Part shown: piece after piece, positions 16,407-24,107 of the stretch
How the letters are laid out: the number at the start of each line of letters is the position of its first letter
Position numbering within the stretch: the first letter of the stretch is position 1
From: Parietichytrium sp. I65-24A
Lineage: Eukaryota; Sar; Bigyra; Thraustochytrida; Thraustochytriidae
DNA length: 26,624 bases
Assembly (NCBI GenBank): GCA_012862575.1
Contig: BLSF01000154.1
Location: 1-26,624, forward strand
Direction of reading: 5' to 3'
The notes under the pieces: generated by a model
Seen by the model: only the letters and a program-made list of their open reading frames with translations
What the model was told of the DNA's origin: nothing
Database searches by the model: none
Program-made: the position numbers and the translations under genes

Positions 16407-16493
16407 AGAAATCCCGTCGCCCCGAAATACCTCGAGAATATCACCATGAAAAAATTGGGGGAAGAGAAGTATTCAACTGTTTATAGCCTTTAG
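16407..16493 (+). pseudogene. C-terminal fragment of a third transglutaminase-like copy
   Basis: This fragment encodes about 28 codons matching the end of both full copies (RNPVAPKYLENITMKK... ending STVYSL, then TAG at 16491-16493). It differs from both, for example a GEE insertion before KYST. It is therefore the trace of a third, distinct copy. Confidence 0.7.
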
Positions 16494-16500
16494 AGAATTA

Positions 16501-16501
16501 N
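16501..16501. other. Single N: assembly join inside a repeat array
   Basis: The N falls exactly where the third-copy fragment stops and a partial copy of the 425-aa gene begins. This indicates an unresolved join, and more repeat units may be missing. Confidence 0.85.
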
Positions 16502-16624
16502 GTCAAGTTTCGCCATGCTGTATACATCACCATCCTTGTCGCTCGTGTTGCCGGTGCTGACACCAGGAGCGGGCAAGGAGGTGGAAGTGGAGGTGGAAGT
16601 GGTAGTTGACACATTCGCCTCCAT
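16502..16624 (-). pseudogene. Duplicated N-terminal fragment of the 425-aa gene
   Basis: Forty-one codons from an ATG at 16624 down to the N match the start of the gene at 14534, with one extra Ser-Thr pair in the Thr/Ser run. The rest is absent in this assembly. The upstream CAGACCC element (16719-16732) is also duplicated. Confidence 0.75.
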
Positions 16625-16806
16625 CTTGTTGTCGTTTATCACTCAACGCGCGCGCTTGTTTGCTTGTCCGCGTGCCTGCTCTCACGCTCACTCTCGCTGT
16701 ACCGCGCCACCAGCTCCTCGTTCTGGGTCTGCCCCGCTCACCCCGTTCACCCGCCCCCCCCCTCACTCGGCCCTTTCCGTAACCTCCACTCCCCTGTTCT
16801 TTAAGA

Positions 16807-16812
16807 TATATA
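16807..16812 (+). promoter_or_regulatory. TATATA box of copy 2
   Basis: The box lies 29 nt upstream of the ATG at 16836, and sequence and spacing are the same as for copy 1. Confidence 0.5.
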
Positions 16813-16835
16813 CATACTGTAAAAAGTAAACCAAT

Positions 16836-18371
16836 ATGAGTCGACGACTGGTAGAGATGTGGGTAGAAAGGTTTAACAAGCTTGTTTTTTCCCTCGATCG
16901 AATTAGGAAGGCATTAGAGAAAAAGTTAGATGCAACTGTAAAGAACCTTCGGAAGCAGGACAACGATGCTGAGGAAGGACACTGCTCGGCATTCTTCTAT
17001 GAGATTGTCATTGCAACTAATAGCGGCGGGGAAGCTCTTTTCCGTTACTCATTCCCAATCATTAATCGGCATAGGTCGTTGTCAAGGAATGATGGCGATG
17101 ACAAATTCACATTATGGATCGTCCCAACTGAAACGCCTTATTCTTCTTCGACCAAGCGAAAACAAGTCAAACTCCCACCTGGTGACTATATCGTAGAGCT
17201 CAACATAGGGTATATCCTACTGGAAAAAAATACCAACATGCATGATCTCGCGGATGGAAACAAGGTGGCAAAAAGTATCGTTACCAACCTATCAAAATAC
17301 AGAAATGCTGCTGACCAACGATACAACGAAATCAACGAAACATGCATCAGTTATGAGCGATTGCTCACAGTTGATAGCCAGACGAATAAACCTATTGAAT
17401 GGTTTAGATTTAAGGTAAACGGAAAGGGCCAGTGTCAGCGAACTTGTCAGATGGATAGCGCAGATGTTCAATTCAAGTCTCGCCATCGACATGGGTTTAA
17501 TGCTGATGCTTCTTCATCTTCCTACGCAACGGCGGCGGCATTTGAGAAGAAGAAGAACAACAACAACAACGACATAATTGAGGTGAGCCTCGATTTTCTT
17601 CCCTCCTCAACAAGGACAATGATTGGTGAATTTGCTGGACCAGACGACCGCCGCTTTACCATCCATCGTCGCTACTTTTTAGAGGCTTATTTGACCACCG
17701 ATCATCTCATGTACAAGAACCGTCTGAGTATTGCATACCGGATGATTCAAGCCATCCGCTATGAAGACATGAAACGAACATTTCATCAAAACGATCCAGA
17801 TGCGCTTAAAAAGTGCATTTTGGTCACCATGCACGTGCTATTTGGTGAAGACAAACGGTATGTTAATGACATTGACCTGGATGGTAAATTGAGCGACCAA
17901 TATGACACTCAAATCTCCATCCGAGGAGCCGGTGATTGTGAGGATTTTGCCATCATGTACACACAATGTTTGCATGTGTTGAAAACAGTCGTGAGACTCT
18001 ACGAGTATAACAATCAGTCAACAAGGCCTCTGTTCAATGCGCTCATTGACCTCATGGAAAATTACGAGCATTGTTTGATGATTTGCTTACTGAAAGTCAG
18101 TGAAGGCAATTGTGTTCCACACATGACCAACATATTGATTCGCAAAAAGAAGAGTGATTTTTCTGATGCAAAAAACTACATTTTTGAATCAACGAATGAC
18201 ACGATCGTTGAGGAGATTTCCGATCGTGTACTCACAAAAGCATACCCAGAGGTCTTTATGATCTTCAACGATAAGAAAATGTACCATCTCAAGAATCCCG
18301 CAGACCCGAGATGCCTCAAGAATATCACCATGAAAAGTTTGAAGAATTTTTCAACTATTTATAGCCTTTAG
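16836..18371 (+). CDS. Transglutaminase-like cysteine-protease-fold protein, copy 2
   Basis: The 511-aa product is collinear with copy 1. The candidate catalytic segments (GAGDCEDFAIMYTQC, VPHMTNILI, YIFESTND) are fully conserved. Most changes are in the N-terminal 35 residues, in the linker after the N-terminal domain (an added KNNNNND run and extra Ser codons), and near MKRTFHQNDPD. Conservation of the active-site region, with changes in linkers and surface helices, suggests both copies are under selection. The stop overlaps by 3 nt the stop of the convergent gene. Confidence 0.7.
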   Translation: MSRRLVEMWVERFNKLVFSLDRIRKALEKKLDATVKNLRKQDNDAEEGHCSAFFYEIVIATNSGGEALFRYSFPIINRHRSLSRNDGDDKFTLWIVPTETPYSSSTKRKQVKLPPGDYIVELNIGYILLEKNTNMHDLADGNKVAKSIVTNLSKYRNAADQRYNEINETCISYERLLTVDSQTNKPIEWFRFKVNGKGQCQRTCQMDSADVQFKSRHRHGFNADASSSSYATAAAFEKKKNNNNNDIIEVSLDFLPSSTRTMIGEFAGPDDRRFTIHRRYFLEAYLTTDHLMYKNRLSIAYRMIQAIRYEDMKRTFHQNDPDALKKCILVTMHVLFGEDKRYVNDIDLDGKLSDQYDTQISIRGAGDCEDFAIMYTQCLHVLKTVVRLYEYNNQSTRPLFNALIDLMENYEHCLMICLLKVSEGNCVPHMTNILIRKKKSDFSDAKNYIFESTNDTIVEEISDRVLTKAYPEVFMIFNDKKMYHLKNPADPRCLKNITMKSLKNFSTIYSL

Positions 18372-19828
18372 AGAATAATAATTCGATCCGTAATCAATCT
18401 TGTCTGTGGATGTTTAGACAACTTGTTGAGTATAAAGACCAACGCACATTCAAGTCGACTATATTCATGGTGTACATGATGAACCGAATTGCGTAGCATT
18501 GACAACTGTTGGTATCCTTGAAATGCAAGAATACACTCACCTACATTCCGAACATCTTCTGATTCAGTCTCGCGCTTTCTTTTCTTTGTTGCCCGAGGTT
18601 TACGCTCAAAGAATGCATCCAATCCAGAAGATAGAAAAAAACAGCGGTCATCGTAGTACTCGTTGTAGTCGTCGTTCAAAAGCAAAGAAGTAGCCCTGCT
18701 TGTTCTGTTGTAACCTTGACCTCTTCTGCTTTTTTTGTCAGCAGGAGCAGTGTTTGTTGCTTCTGGAATGCACAATTCAACGACGATGATTTTCACGTTG
18801 GGATCAAGACTCGACTTGTCGACAACCGTCATCAAACCATGTTTGGCGATTTCTTTTGCACGTTCCTCAAAAGCGCCCATTCTTGACGGCTTAATGATCT
18901 GCCTATTACTCAGGATGGCTGTTTCAAAGGTTGGATAGTCAATCAAATTCTTAAAGACCGTCGTATTTGGTGATGTGACGGATGATTTTTCTTCACCGAG
19001 AGATACAGTCACTCCATTAAATGACATGAACGGAAACACCCGCATGATTCTTTCCTTCAATGATGGATCAGCAGTAGCGGCAGCAGCATTTAGCATCTCT
19101 TCCCGTTCGGTCGTATACTTTTCGAAAATTTCACGCAGCAGATTTTGATCAGCCGCCGCATTTTTAACATGAGTCACGTCTGCGGTCTGTAAAAATGCAC
19201 GAATACCAAGGAGAGCATCGATGTGTTTCTTACTAAATTCGTCCAGCTTTGCATACACCATCTCGAGATTCAAATCCAGTCTGGTAAAGATGTCACATAC
19301 TGCATTATACTCTCCTTCACCAACATTCTTGAGTCGATTGAGCATGAACGTTGCGTCTGTGACATTCCAAAAGCGCGTGAGGACGAATTTCTCGTCTCCT
19401 CCATACAGATTGACCAGAGGCAAGTAAATCTCATCCAGCTCGTTGTGCAGTTTGTAGAGCACCAAGGTTGATATTATAAAGTCCGCCACATGTTCAATAG
19501 CCTTTGCGGAATTGTTTTCACCTACTCCCTTGAGAGAATTCATCAATTTGGCTATTTTACCTTTGCTGTCGCATTTCATGTATTTTTCGAGATGAACGGG
19601 CTTCATCCTTTTGGCGATCAGCGGGTTCATGATTCCGTAAATGATGTCAGGATTCTCCCACGCTTCCGTAAGGCGGAGCGTTTGCCTGGTCTCCGGGTCC
19701 ACATGCGTCAAAAGTTCCCACTGCGACTTTCCTTGAAAGCCGTACTTTTTGTCATGCGTCGGCAACCACTTGAAAGGATTGCGCAGCTCGTCAATGTAGT
19801 ACTTGTACAGAAATGGGTTGTAGTTCAT
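18368..19828 (-). CDS. Unknown 486-aa protein
   Basis: The ATG at 19828 (MNYNPFLYKYY) is preferred. An in-frame ATG at 19942 would place the coding sequence across the TATATA box and CAGACCC element. The product is soluble, with long helical regions, a segment PFMSFNGVTVSLGEE near residue 267, and a basic patch (RKPRATKKRKRE) before the last 60 residues. No family is recognised. A structural role such as a capsid-associated protein is conceivable but unsupported. The C-terminal end is duplicated at 16273-16406. Confidence 0.65.
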   Translation of the reverse strand: MNYNPFLYKYYIDELRNPFKWLPTHDKKYGFQGKSQWELLTHVDPETRQTLRLTEAWENPDIIYGIMNPLIAKRMKPVHLEKYMKCDSKGKIAKLMNSLKGVGENNSAKAIEHVADFIISTLVLYKLHNELDEIYLPLVNLYGGDEKFVLTRFWNVTDATFMLNRLKNVGEGEYNAVCDIFTRLDLNLEMVYAKLDEFSKKHIDALLGIRAFLQTADVTHVKNAAADQNLLREIFEKYTTEREEMLNAAAATADPSLKERIMRVFPFMSFNGVTVSLGEEKSSVTSPNTTVFKNLIDYPTFETAILSNRQIIKPSRMGAFEERAKEIAKHGLMTVVDKSSLDPNVKIIVVELCIPEATNTAPADKKSRRGQGYNRTSRATSLLLNDDYNEYYDDRCFFLSSGLDAFFERKPRATKKRKRETESEDVRNVGECILAFQGYQQLSMLRNSVHHVHHEYSRLECALVFILNKLSKHPQTRLITDRIIIL

Positions 19829-19951
19829 CTTGTTTTGTCTTTGTTCGTTCGCTCTTGCTCGTGACTTTGCGGGTCTGGATGAATCGAATTTACATGCCTC
19901 TTTGAGTGTTCTATATATGTATACCATGACACAAAAATCCATTCATCAAAT
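19829..19951. promoter_or_regulatory. Divergent promoter region with CAGACCC element and TATATA box
   Basis: A minus-oriented CCAGACCCGCAAAG (19864-19877) lies 36 nt upstream of the ATG at 19828. TATATAT (19912-19918) lies about 34-40 nt upstream of the plus ATG at 19952. This divides the two motif types cleanly between the two genes. Confidence 0.5.
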
Positions 19952-20722
19952 ATGGATGAATTAGAGTTTGAAAGCATTTACACCAACGATGAAGATGAAA
20001 TCCTTGATACGGAGTTTCATGAGATCGCCATGCCATCACAGCCGCGCCAAAAAGTTGTCATCATCGGAATTCTCGGAAAATGCAACGCGGGTAAAAGCTC
20101 GTTAGCACGGTATATGGTGTCAGCGCGACGGTTCAAGAGATTTTCATTGTTTAAACGAACAAAAAATGCTTGCATGGACCTCTTTGATTTCCCGCGGGAG
20201 GCATTGAAAACACATTTTTCACCTGAAACGGTAAACTTACCCTCTTCCTCCGCGCCGATGAAAACACCCGAGATGCTCTTTCAATACATGTGTGGATGTC
20301 TACGTAAAATCAATCCTAACTATTTCGTAGAACGCGCGTGTACAGACATTGATCGCTACATTCAGCAGGAGCAGCAGCATGAGTTCAGTGAAGACAGGTC
20401 ATCTGATGCTACTATTCACATTGTGATTGATGACTTGTACTTTTACGACGACTGCTTGCGTCTGAAAGAGAAATACGGTGACAAATTCACTACCATGGGT
20501 ATTTTATCTTCATCTGACACTCCTACCTACAGCCACAGCTCTCCGCACACTCAGTCACTTCTGTTTGATATCATGAAGAACAGCGATTCACATGTTCACA
20601 ACGCAGATCACTGCTTTATGAACGATCGTAAACTTTTCGCAACTTGCGACGAATTTGTTTACACGTGTGAGAGATACATGCGAGAAGAACTCGGTTTGTA
20701 CAACGAAGATGAAACAATTTAA
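19952..20722 (+). CDS. Deoxynucleoside monophosphate kinase-like P-loop protein
   Basis: The 256-aa product has an acidic N-terminal extension of about 30 residues, then VVIIGILGKCNAGKSSLA with the P-loop GKCNAGKS at 42-49. The downstream pattern resembles phage T4-type dNMP kinases. It shows FQYMCGCLRKINPNYFVERA (substrate and lid region), then IHIVIDDLYFYDD, the counterpart of the conserved acidic strand. Near the C-terminus is DHCFMND. It would phosphorylate dNMPs for viral DNA synthesis. The family's usual SGKDT is here NAGKSS, and a Ser/His-rich insert follows MGILSSS, so specificity is uncertain. Another P-loop nucleotide kinase is possible. Confidence 0.6.
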   Translation: MDELEFESIYTNDEDEILDTEFHEIAMPSQPRQKVVIIGILGKCNAGKSSLARYMVSARRFKRFSLFKRTKNACMDLFDFPREALKTHFSPETVNLPSSSAPMKTPEMLFQYMCGCLRKINPNYFVERACTDIDRYIQQEQQHEFSEDRSSDATIHIVIDDLYFYDDCLRLKEKYGDKFTTMGILSSSDTPTYSHSSPHTQSLLFDIMKNSDSHVHNADHCFMNDRKLFATCDEFVYTCERYMREELGLYNEDETI

Positions 20723-21161
20723 GGCAAGAGGAACTCCGTCGAACGTGATTCGCAGCACCTCCTTTGACGAGTCAGACTCTTACCCCATTCTTGTAGAGTA
20801 TAATAAGGATGAACAATTCTGGCTCTTGACTACCAATTACTTTGTAGAACAACCTACCACTACACTCTTAGGCAATGTACTAACGTTTTTTATAGACGAA
20901 GAAGGCGTCTCACTAGAAACCCAGTACCAGTTTCAACGGACAATGTTCCTCTTTGCACTCTACAATCCAGAATTCCGTTGGGATCAGCCGCGGGCGACGC
21001 GGGTTGTCAAGAAGAGTCAGCGCGAATATTCGGTGATTCTAACCTTTTCTAATCCAAACAAGATCCTCCTACCTTTCGATTCCTCTTCACGACAGTCCTG
21101 GAATTTGACTCGCGGTCACGATTCAGAAGACGAGCTTTGTTTGCAAGTAGACTTTTGTTGA
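20709..21161 (+). CDS. Small unknown protein overlapping the kinase-like gene
   Basis: The ATG at 20709 lies inside the last codons of the kinase-like gene (14-nt overlap) and gives 150 residues. The frame extends upstream within the kinase gene only as a shadow. The product is mixed alpha/beta-looking with several beta-strand-like segments (YPILVEYN, FWLLTTNYF, REYSVILTF). No motif is recognised. The overlap suggests co-transcription with the kinase-like gene, or an internal promoter. Confidence 0.5.
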   Translation: MKQFKARGTPSNVIRSTSFDESDSYPILVEYNKDEQFWLLTTNYFVEQPTTTLLGNVLTFFIDEEGVSLETQYQFQRTMFLFALYNPEFRWDQPRATRVVKKSQREYSVILTFSNPNKILLPFDSSSRQSWNLTRGHDSEDELCLQVDFC

Positions 21162-21166
21162 AAAAG

Positions 21167-21886
21167 ATGAACATCCCTCGTGTGATCTTGCAAATTATCC
21201 TGATCGTCGTTGTAAACATCAATTCACTGTCACGAACATTTCGAACGCGGTTGTATGCAAAGTGCATTTATGTTTTTACGATCATCTATGCCATTGTAAA
21301 CTTGATTCAGGAGCGAGGAGTGTTGTTCTCTTTCGCCGACGATCTTACAGATGATGATCATTTCATCATTGCAACTGTGATTGCAATTCTGGCGGGTGTC
21401 TTTATTTCTCTCTTCAACACGGAATTACATGACATTGCTTTTATTCAACAGAAAAAAATGCGCAAGTATCCATCATCGACAGTACCATTGGTACGCTACA
21501 ATGCCATGATCGTGATATACCTTCATCGATACTTGATGATAGGCATGATTATCACGTTTGTGACAATTGGAATCACGCGGGTGATGACAATCGGGGATGA
21601 AGGTAAAGAATGGATCATTTACCCGTCCTGTACACTTTCACTTTTATGTTGGACAATAATCATCACGCGTTCTTTTACGAAAGCAGACCTCGTGTTTAGT
21701 GGTCTATTAGACGCATGCAAGGCAATGGGTAATGATAAAAGAGCACAGACCTTGTTTCTCCTCATTGAAAACCTCTGGTATCGAGCTCTGGTTGGGTCAC
21801 TTTTGTATTGTGCAAGCACAATTGTACTAATGGTCTCCTCCATCACCGCCGCCACAAACACAGAGAGGCTTATTTACTGGAACTGA
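21167..21886 (+). pseudogene. Multi-pass membrane protein, copy 1, 3'-frameshifted at a contig end
   Basis: From the ATG at 21167 the frame encodes about six hydrophobic segments (near residues 4-22, 32-47, 66-84, 115-136, 148-166 and 208-230) with a conserved-looking FADDLTDDDHF loop. It ends early at 21886, because copy 2 has 2-3 extra bases in the stretch around 21873-21885. The bases after the stop continue to match copy 2 until the N at 21930. I read this as the 5' half of the gene, with an error-prone or diverged contig end, and not as a natural short protein. Confidence 0.6.
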
Positions 21887-21929
21887 CCTTACTGCTATGA
21901 GTTGCGTGCTGATTACGTTTGATTTCAAC

Positions 21930-21930
21930 N
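21930..21930. other. Single N joining two overlapping copies of the same gene
   Basis: Bases 21270-21929 and 21931-22590 are about 98 percent identical by eye. The N therefore joins either two contig ends that overlap but were not merged, or two tandem copies. Confidence 0.85.
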
Positions 21931-21931
21931 T

Positions 21932-22927
21932 TATGTTTTTACGATCATCTATGCCATTGTAAACTTGATTCGGGAGCGAGGAGTGTTGTTCTCTTTCGCC
22001 GACGATCTTACAGATGATGATCATTTTATCATTGCAACTGTGATTGCAATTCTGGCGGGTGTCTTTATTTCTCTCTTCAACACGGAATTACATGACATTG
22101 CTTTTATTCAACAGAAAAAAATGCGCAAGTATCCATCATCGACAGCGCCATTGGTACGCTACAATGCCATGATCGTGATATACCTTCATCGATACTTGAT
22201 GATAGGCATGATTATCACGTTTGTGACAATTGGAATCACGCGGTTGATGACAATCGGGGATGAAGATAAAGAATGGATCATTTACCCGTCCTGTACACTT
22301 TCACTTTTATGTTGGACAATAATCATCACGCGTTCCTTTACGAAAGCAGACCTTGTGTTTAGTGGTCTATTAGACGCATGCAAGGCAATGGGTAATGATA
22401 AAAGAGCACAGACCTTGTTTCTCCTCATTGAAAATCTCTGGTATCGAGCTCTGGTTGGGTCACTTTTGTATTGTGCAAGCACAATTGTACTTATGGTCTC
22501 CTCCATCACCGCCGCCACAAACACAGAGAGGCTTATTCTACTTGGAACTGACCTTACTGCTATGAGTTGCGTGCTGATTACGTTTGATTTCAACTACTTT
22601 GTACTAAAATTCAAGCGGCTGAGACAAGCAGAACATCATCATCCAATGGTCTTAGGTCAGCAGCAGCAGCAACAGCAGCAACGGCAACAGCAACATCCTC
22701 ATGCGGAACCATTTCGGCGAAGATCGGTGACTTTAGATGACATCAACCCACGCATGGCGAAAAATTTGAACGCAGATGATTTGGAGCGATACAAGAATTG
22801 TAAACAACGCGCAAAATACCTCATTCTTGCACCTGGATCAATTGTTAAAATGGACCTACTCTTACAAGAGTACCCCGAATATTATGGCGACTCAAAGACA
22901 AAGATCAAAGTACACCCTGAAAATTAG
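21932..22927 (+). CDS. Multi-pass membrane protein, copy 2, 5' incomplete
   Basis: The frame is open directly from the N and lacks the first about 35 residues seen in copy 1. After the shared membrane region the protein continues into a cytoplasmic-type tail. The tail has a polyGln/Arg/His run (GQQQQQQQQRQQQHPH), a basic RRRSVTLDD segment and about 75 ordinary residues ending KIKVHPEN. Differences from copy 1 are few, for example Q/R, V/A, V/L and G/D replacements. No transporter or receptor family is recognised. The stop overlaps by 3 nt the stop of the convergent protease-like gene. Confidence 0.65.
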   Translation, partial: YVFTIIYAIVNLIRERGVLFSFADDLTDDDHFIIATVIAILAGVFISLFNTELHDIAFIQQKKMRKYPSSTAPLVRYNAMIVIYLHRYLMIGMIITFVTIGITRLMTIGDEDKEWIIYPSCTLSLLCWTIIITRSFTKADLVFSGLLDACKAMGNDKRAQTLFLLIENLWYRALVGSLLYCASTIVLMVSSITAATNTERLILLGTDLTAMSCVLITFDFNYFVLKFKRLRQAEHHHPMVLGQQQQQQQQRQQQHPHAEPFRRRSVTLDDINPRMAKNLNADDLERYKNCKQRAKYLILAPGSIVKMDLLLQEYPEYYGDSKTKIKVHPEN

Positions 22928-23361
22928 TAGTTTTGTATTGTTTTAAACCAGTAGAATATATCCGTATCGTCTCGTGCTCCCTTTTGGACAATACTCACCT
23001 CTTGTGGAATCTTTCGCTTGATTCGAGGCACCCCTGTTTCAGCACATGTTTCCTCTTCAACATTATGGCCTAAAGAGAGCATCGCGAACTTCCAGTTTTG
23101 TAATTTTATCTCGATCGATCGATTGATTGTGTCGGATACATTACATTTTAGTTCGACGTAAATCTCACTTCCCGGTGTGACTTTTGCTTTGTGTACATAC
23201 CCAACTACATATGGACTCTTATGTTCAATGTACACAGGTTTTCTGACAAGTTGTTTGCAAAAATCATCCATTTCAAACACATTCAAAAAGTAACCATCAT
23301 AGTCACGCTCTTCCCCCTTTGGATGAGCGATTCCATGAATATAAATGATGGAGTAATTCAT
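22924..23361 (-). CDS. HK97/herpesvirus-type capsid maturation protease-like protein
   Basis: The ATG at 23361 gives 145 residues; an upstream TTG is unlikely. The motif order is that of prohead proteases (S78 family, same fold as herpesvirus assemblin S21). An N-terminal strand ends in IHGIA. Next comes KPVYIEHKSPYVVGYVHKA with candidate catalytic His (IEH), then a strand GSEIYVELKC. MLSLGH follows with the candidate nucleophilic Ser (SLG), then EVSIVQKGARDDTDIFYW, matching the conserved E-[VI]-S-[LI]-V..A block. Such proteases cleave the scaffold and mature HK97-fold capsids. There is no scaffold extension, so this is a free-standing protease. The match is by motif only. Confidence 0.6.
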   Translation of the reverse strand: MNYSIIYIHGIAHPKGEERDYDGYFLNVFEMDDFCKQLVRKPVYIEHKSPYVVGYVHKAKVTPGSEIYVELKCNVSDTINRSIEIKLQNWKFAMLSLGHNVEEETCAETGVPRIKRKIPQEVSIVQKGARDDTDIFYWFKTIQNY

Positions 23362-23394
23362 AAAAAACAAAGCAAGCAAATTGTTCTAGATCCT

Positions 23395-23742
23395 CTATTC
23401 GTACATATATTCGATCCTAATTAGTTGTTCGCCTCGAGAGGACACTCTTACATTCCGCCTATTATACGTTTCTGCCTTGAACGTCTTGTTCCAGCATATT
23501 TCACATAAGTCATTTTTAAATGCATTCAAACGTATCGGATTGACACAGTGACTGCTGTAATAGATTCGCGTTATTTCTTCAGATTCACAATACGGTGACA
23601 AACATACCGTAGTCGCAGATGCAGATGCAGGTACAGATGAAGACGCAGCTACAATTTAGGCTGTTGATGTCATGGAACGCAATTTCTCGACGTATTCTAC
23701 AATTGCAGATCTCTTGTTACTTCGAATCGTCACTTCATCCAT
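23395..23742 (-). CDS. Candidate split gene for a Cys-rich (zinc-binding?) protein, interrupted by an in-frame TAA
   Basis: An ATG at 23742, about 26 nt from a TATATATA box, opens a frame that meets TAA at 23658-23656 after 28 codons. The same frame is then open for another 86 codons to 23395. The second part has SPYC, SSHC and LCEICW, a C-x2-C pattern that could bind zinc. A GTAACA donor at 23720 and TTGTAG acceptor ending at 23649 would remove 72 nt including the TAA and keep the frame, so an intron is possible. The alternatives are a natural pseudogene, a sequencing error, or two unrelated small ORFs. Confidence 0.4.
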
Positions 23743-23768
23743 ACTGGTTTTGCTTTTAAAGAAAACTC

Positions 23769-23783
23769 TATATATACATATAT
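23769..23783. promoter_or_regulatory. Bidirectional TATATATA promoter
   Basis: TATATATACATATAT lies between the minus ATG at 23742 and the plus ATG at 23815, at about 27 and 32-46 nt respectively. It is the longest TATA tract in the window. Confidence 0.5.
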
Positions 23784-23814
23784 CATCATCTGAAAAAAAA
23801 ACAAATTAGTCATC

Positions 23815-24045
23815 ATGAAAGTAATCAAGCGATCTTGGTATGAACAGGTTCTACTTCATAAAAACGAAATTGCTATTGTACTAGGAATGATCATCTTGAT
23901 TATATTCATTGTCAGAGCTATGAGGAAAAAGAAGCCACAGACAGAAGATTCGGACGGACTTGTTGAAGTGACTCCAAAGAACCTAAAATCAACGACCAAC
24001 TTAAAACAGCGTCCAGTGGCACATCTAATACATCCATCTGCATAA
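23815..24045 (+). CDS. Small single-TM membrane protein
   Basis: The 76-residue product has a short N-terminal segment, one hydrophobic helix at about 19-36 (IAIVLGMIILIIFIVRAM) and a basic stop-transfer cluster (RKKKP). A polar tail follows. This is the layout of a type III or N-out single-pass protein. Small proteins of this kind are common in viral envelopes, but nothing ties this one to a family. The TATA tract lies just upstream. Confidence 0.55.
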   Translation: MKVIKRSWYEQVLLHKNEIAIVLGMIILIIFIVRAMRKKKPQTEDSDGLVEVTPKNLKSTTNLKQRPVAHLIHPSA

Positions 24046-24107
24046 GTAGATGGATTGGCGACACTGATGATTTCATTTAAAAAAATGAATCATCAGATAA
24101 ATAGTCT

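Noticed and set aside
16515-16829. 104-codon plus-strand ORF across the duplicated promoter region
   Set aside because: Antisense to the gene fragment and through the pyrimidine-rich promoter; the same non-coding sequence in copy 1 does not preserve the frame.
21137-21166. TTG start extending the membrane protein by ten residues
   Set aside because: A non-ATG start is unlikely in this eukaryote-type virus; the ATG at 21167 directly precedes a plausible membrane segment.
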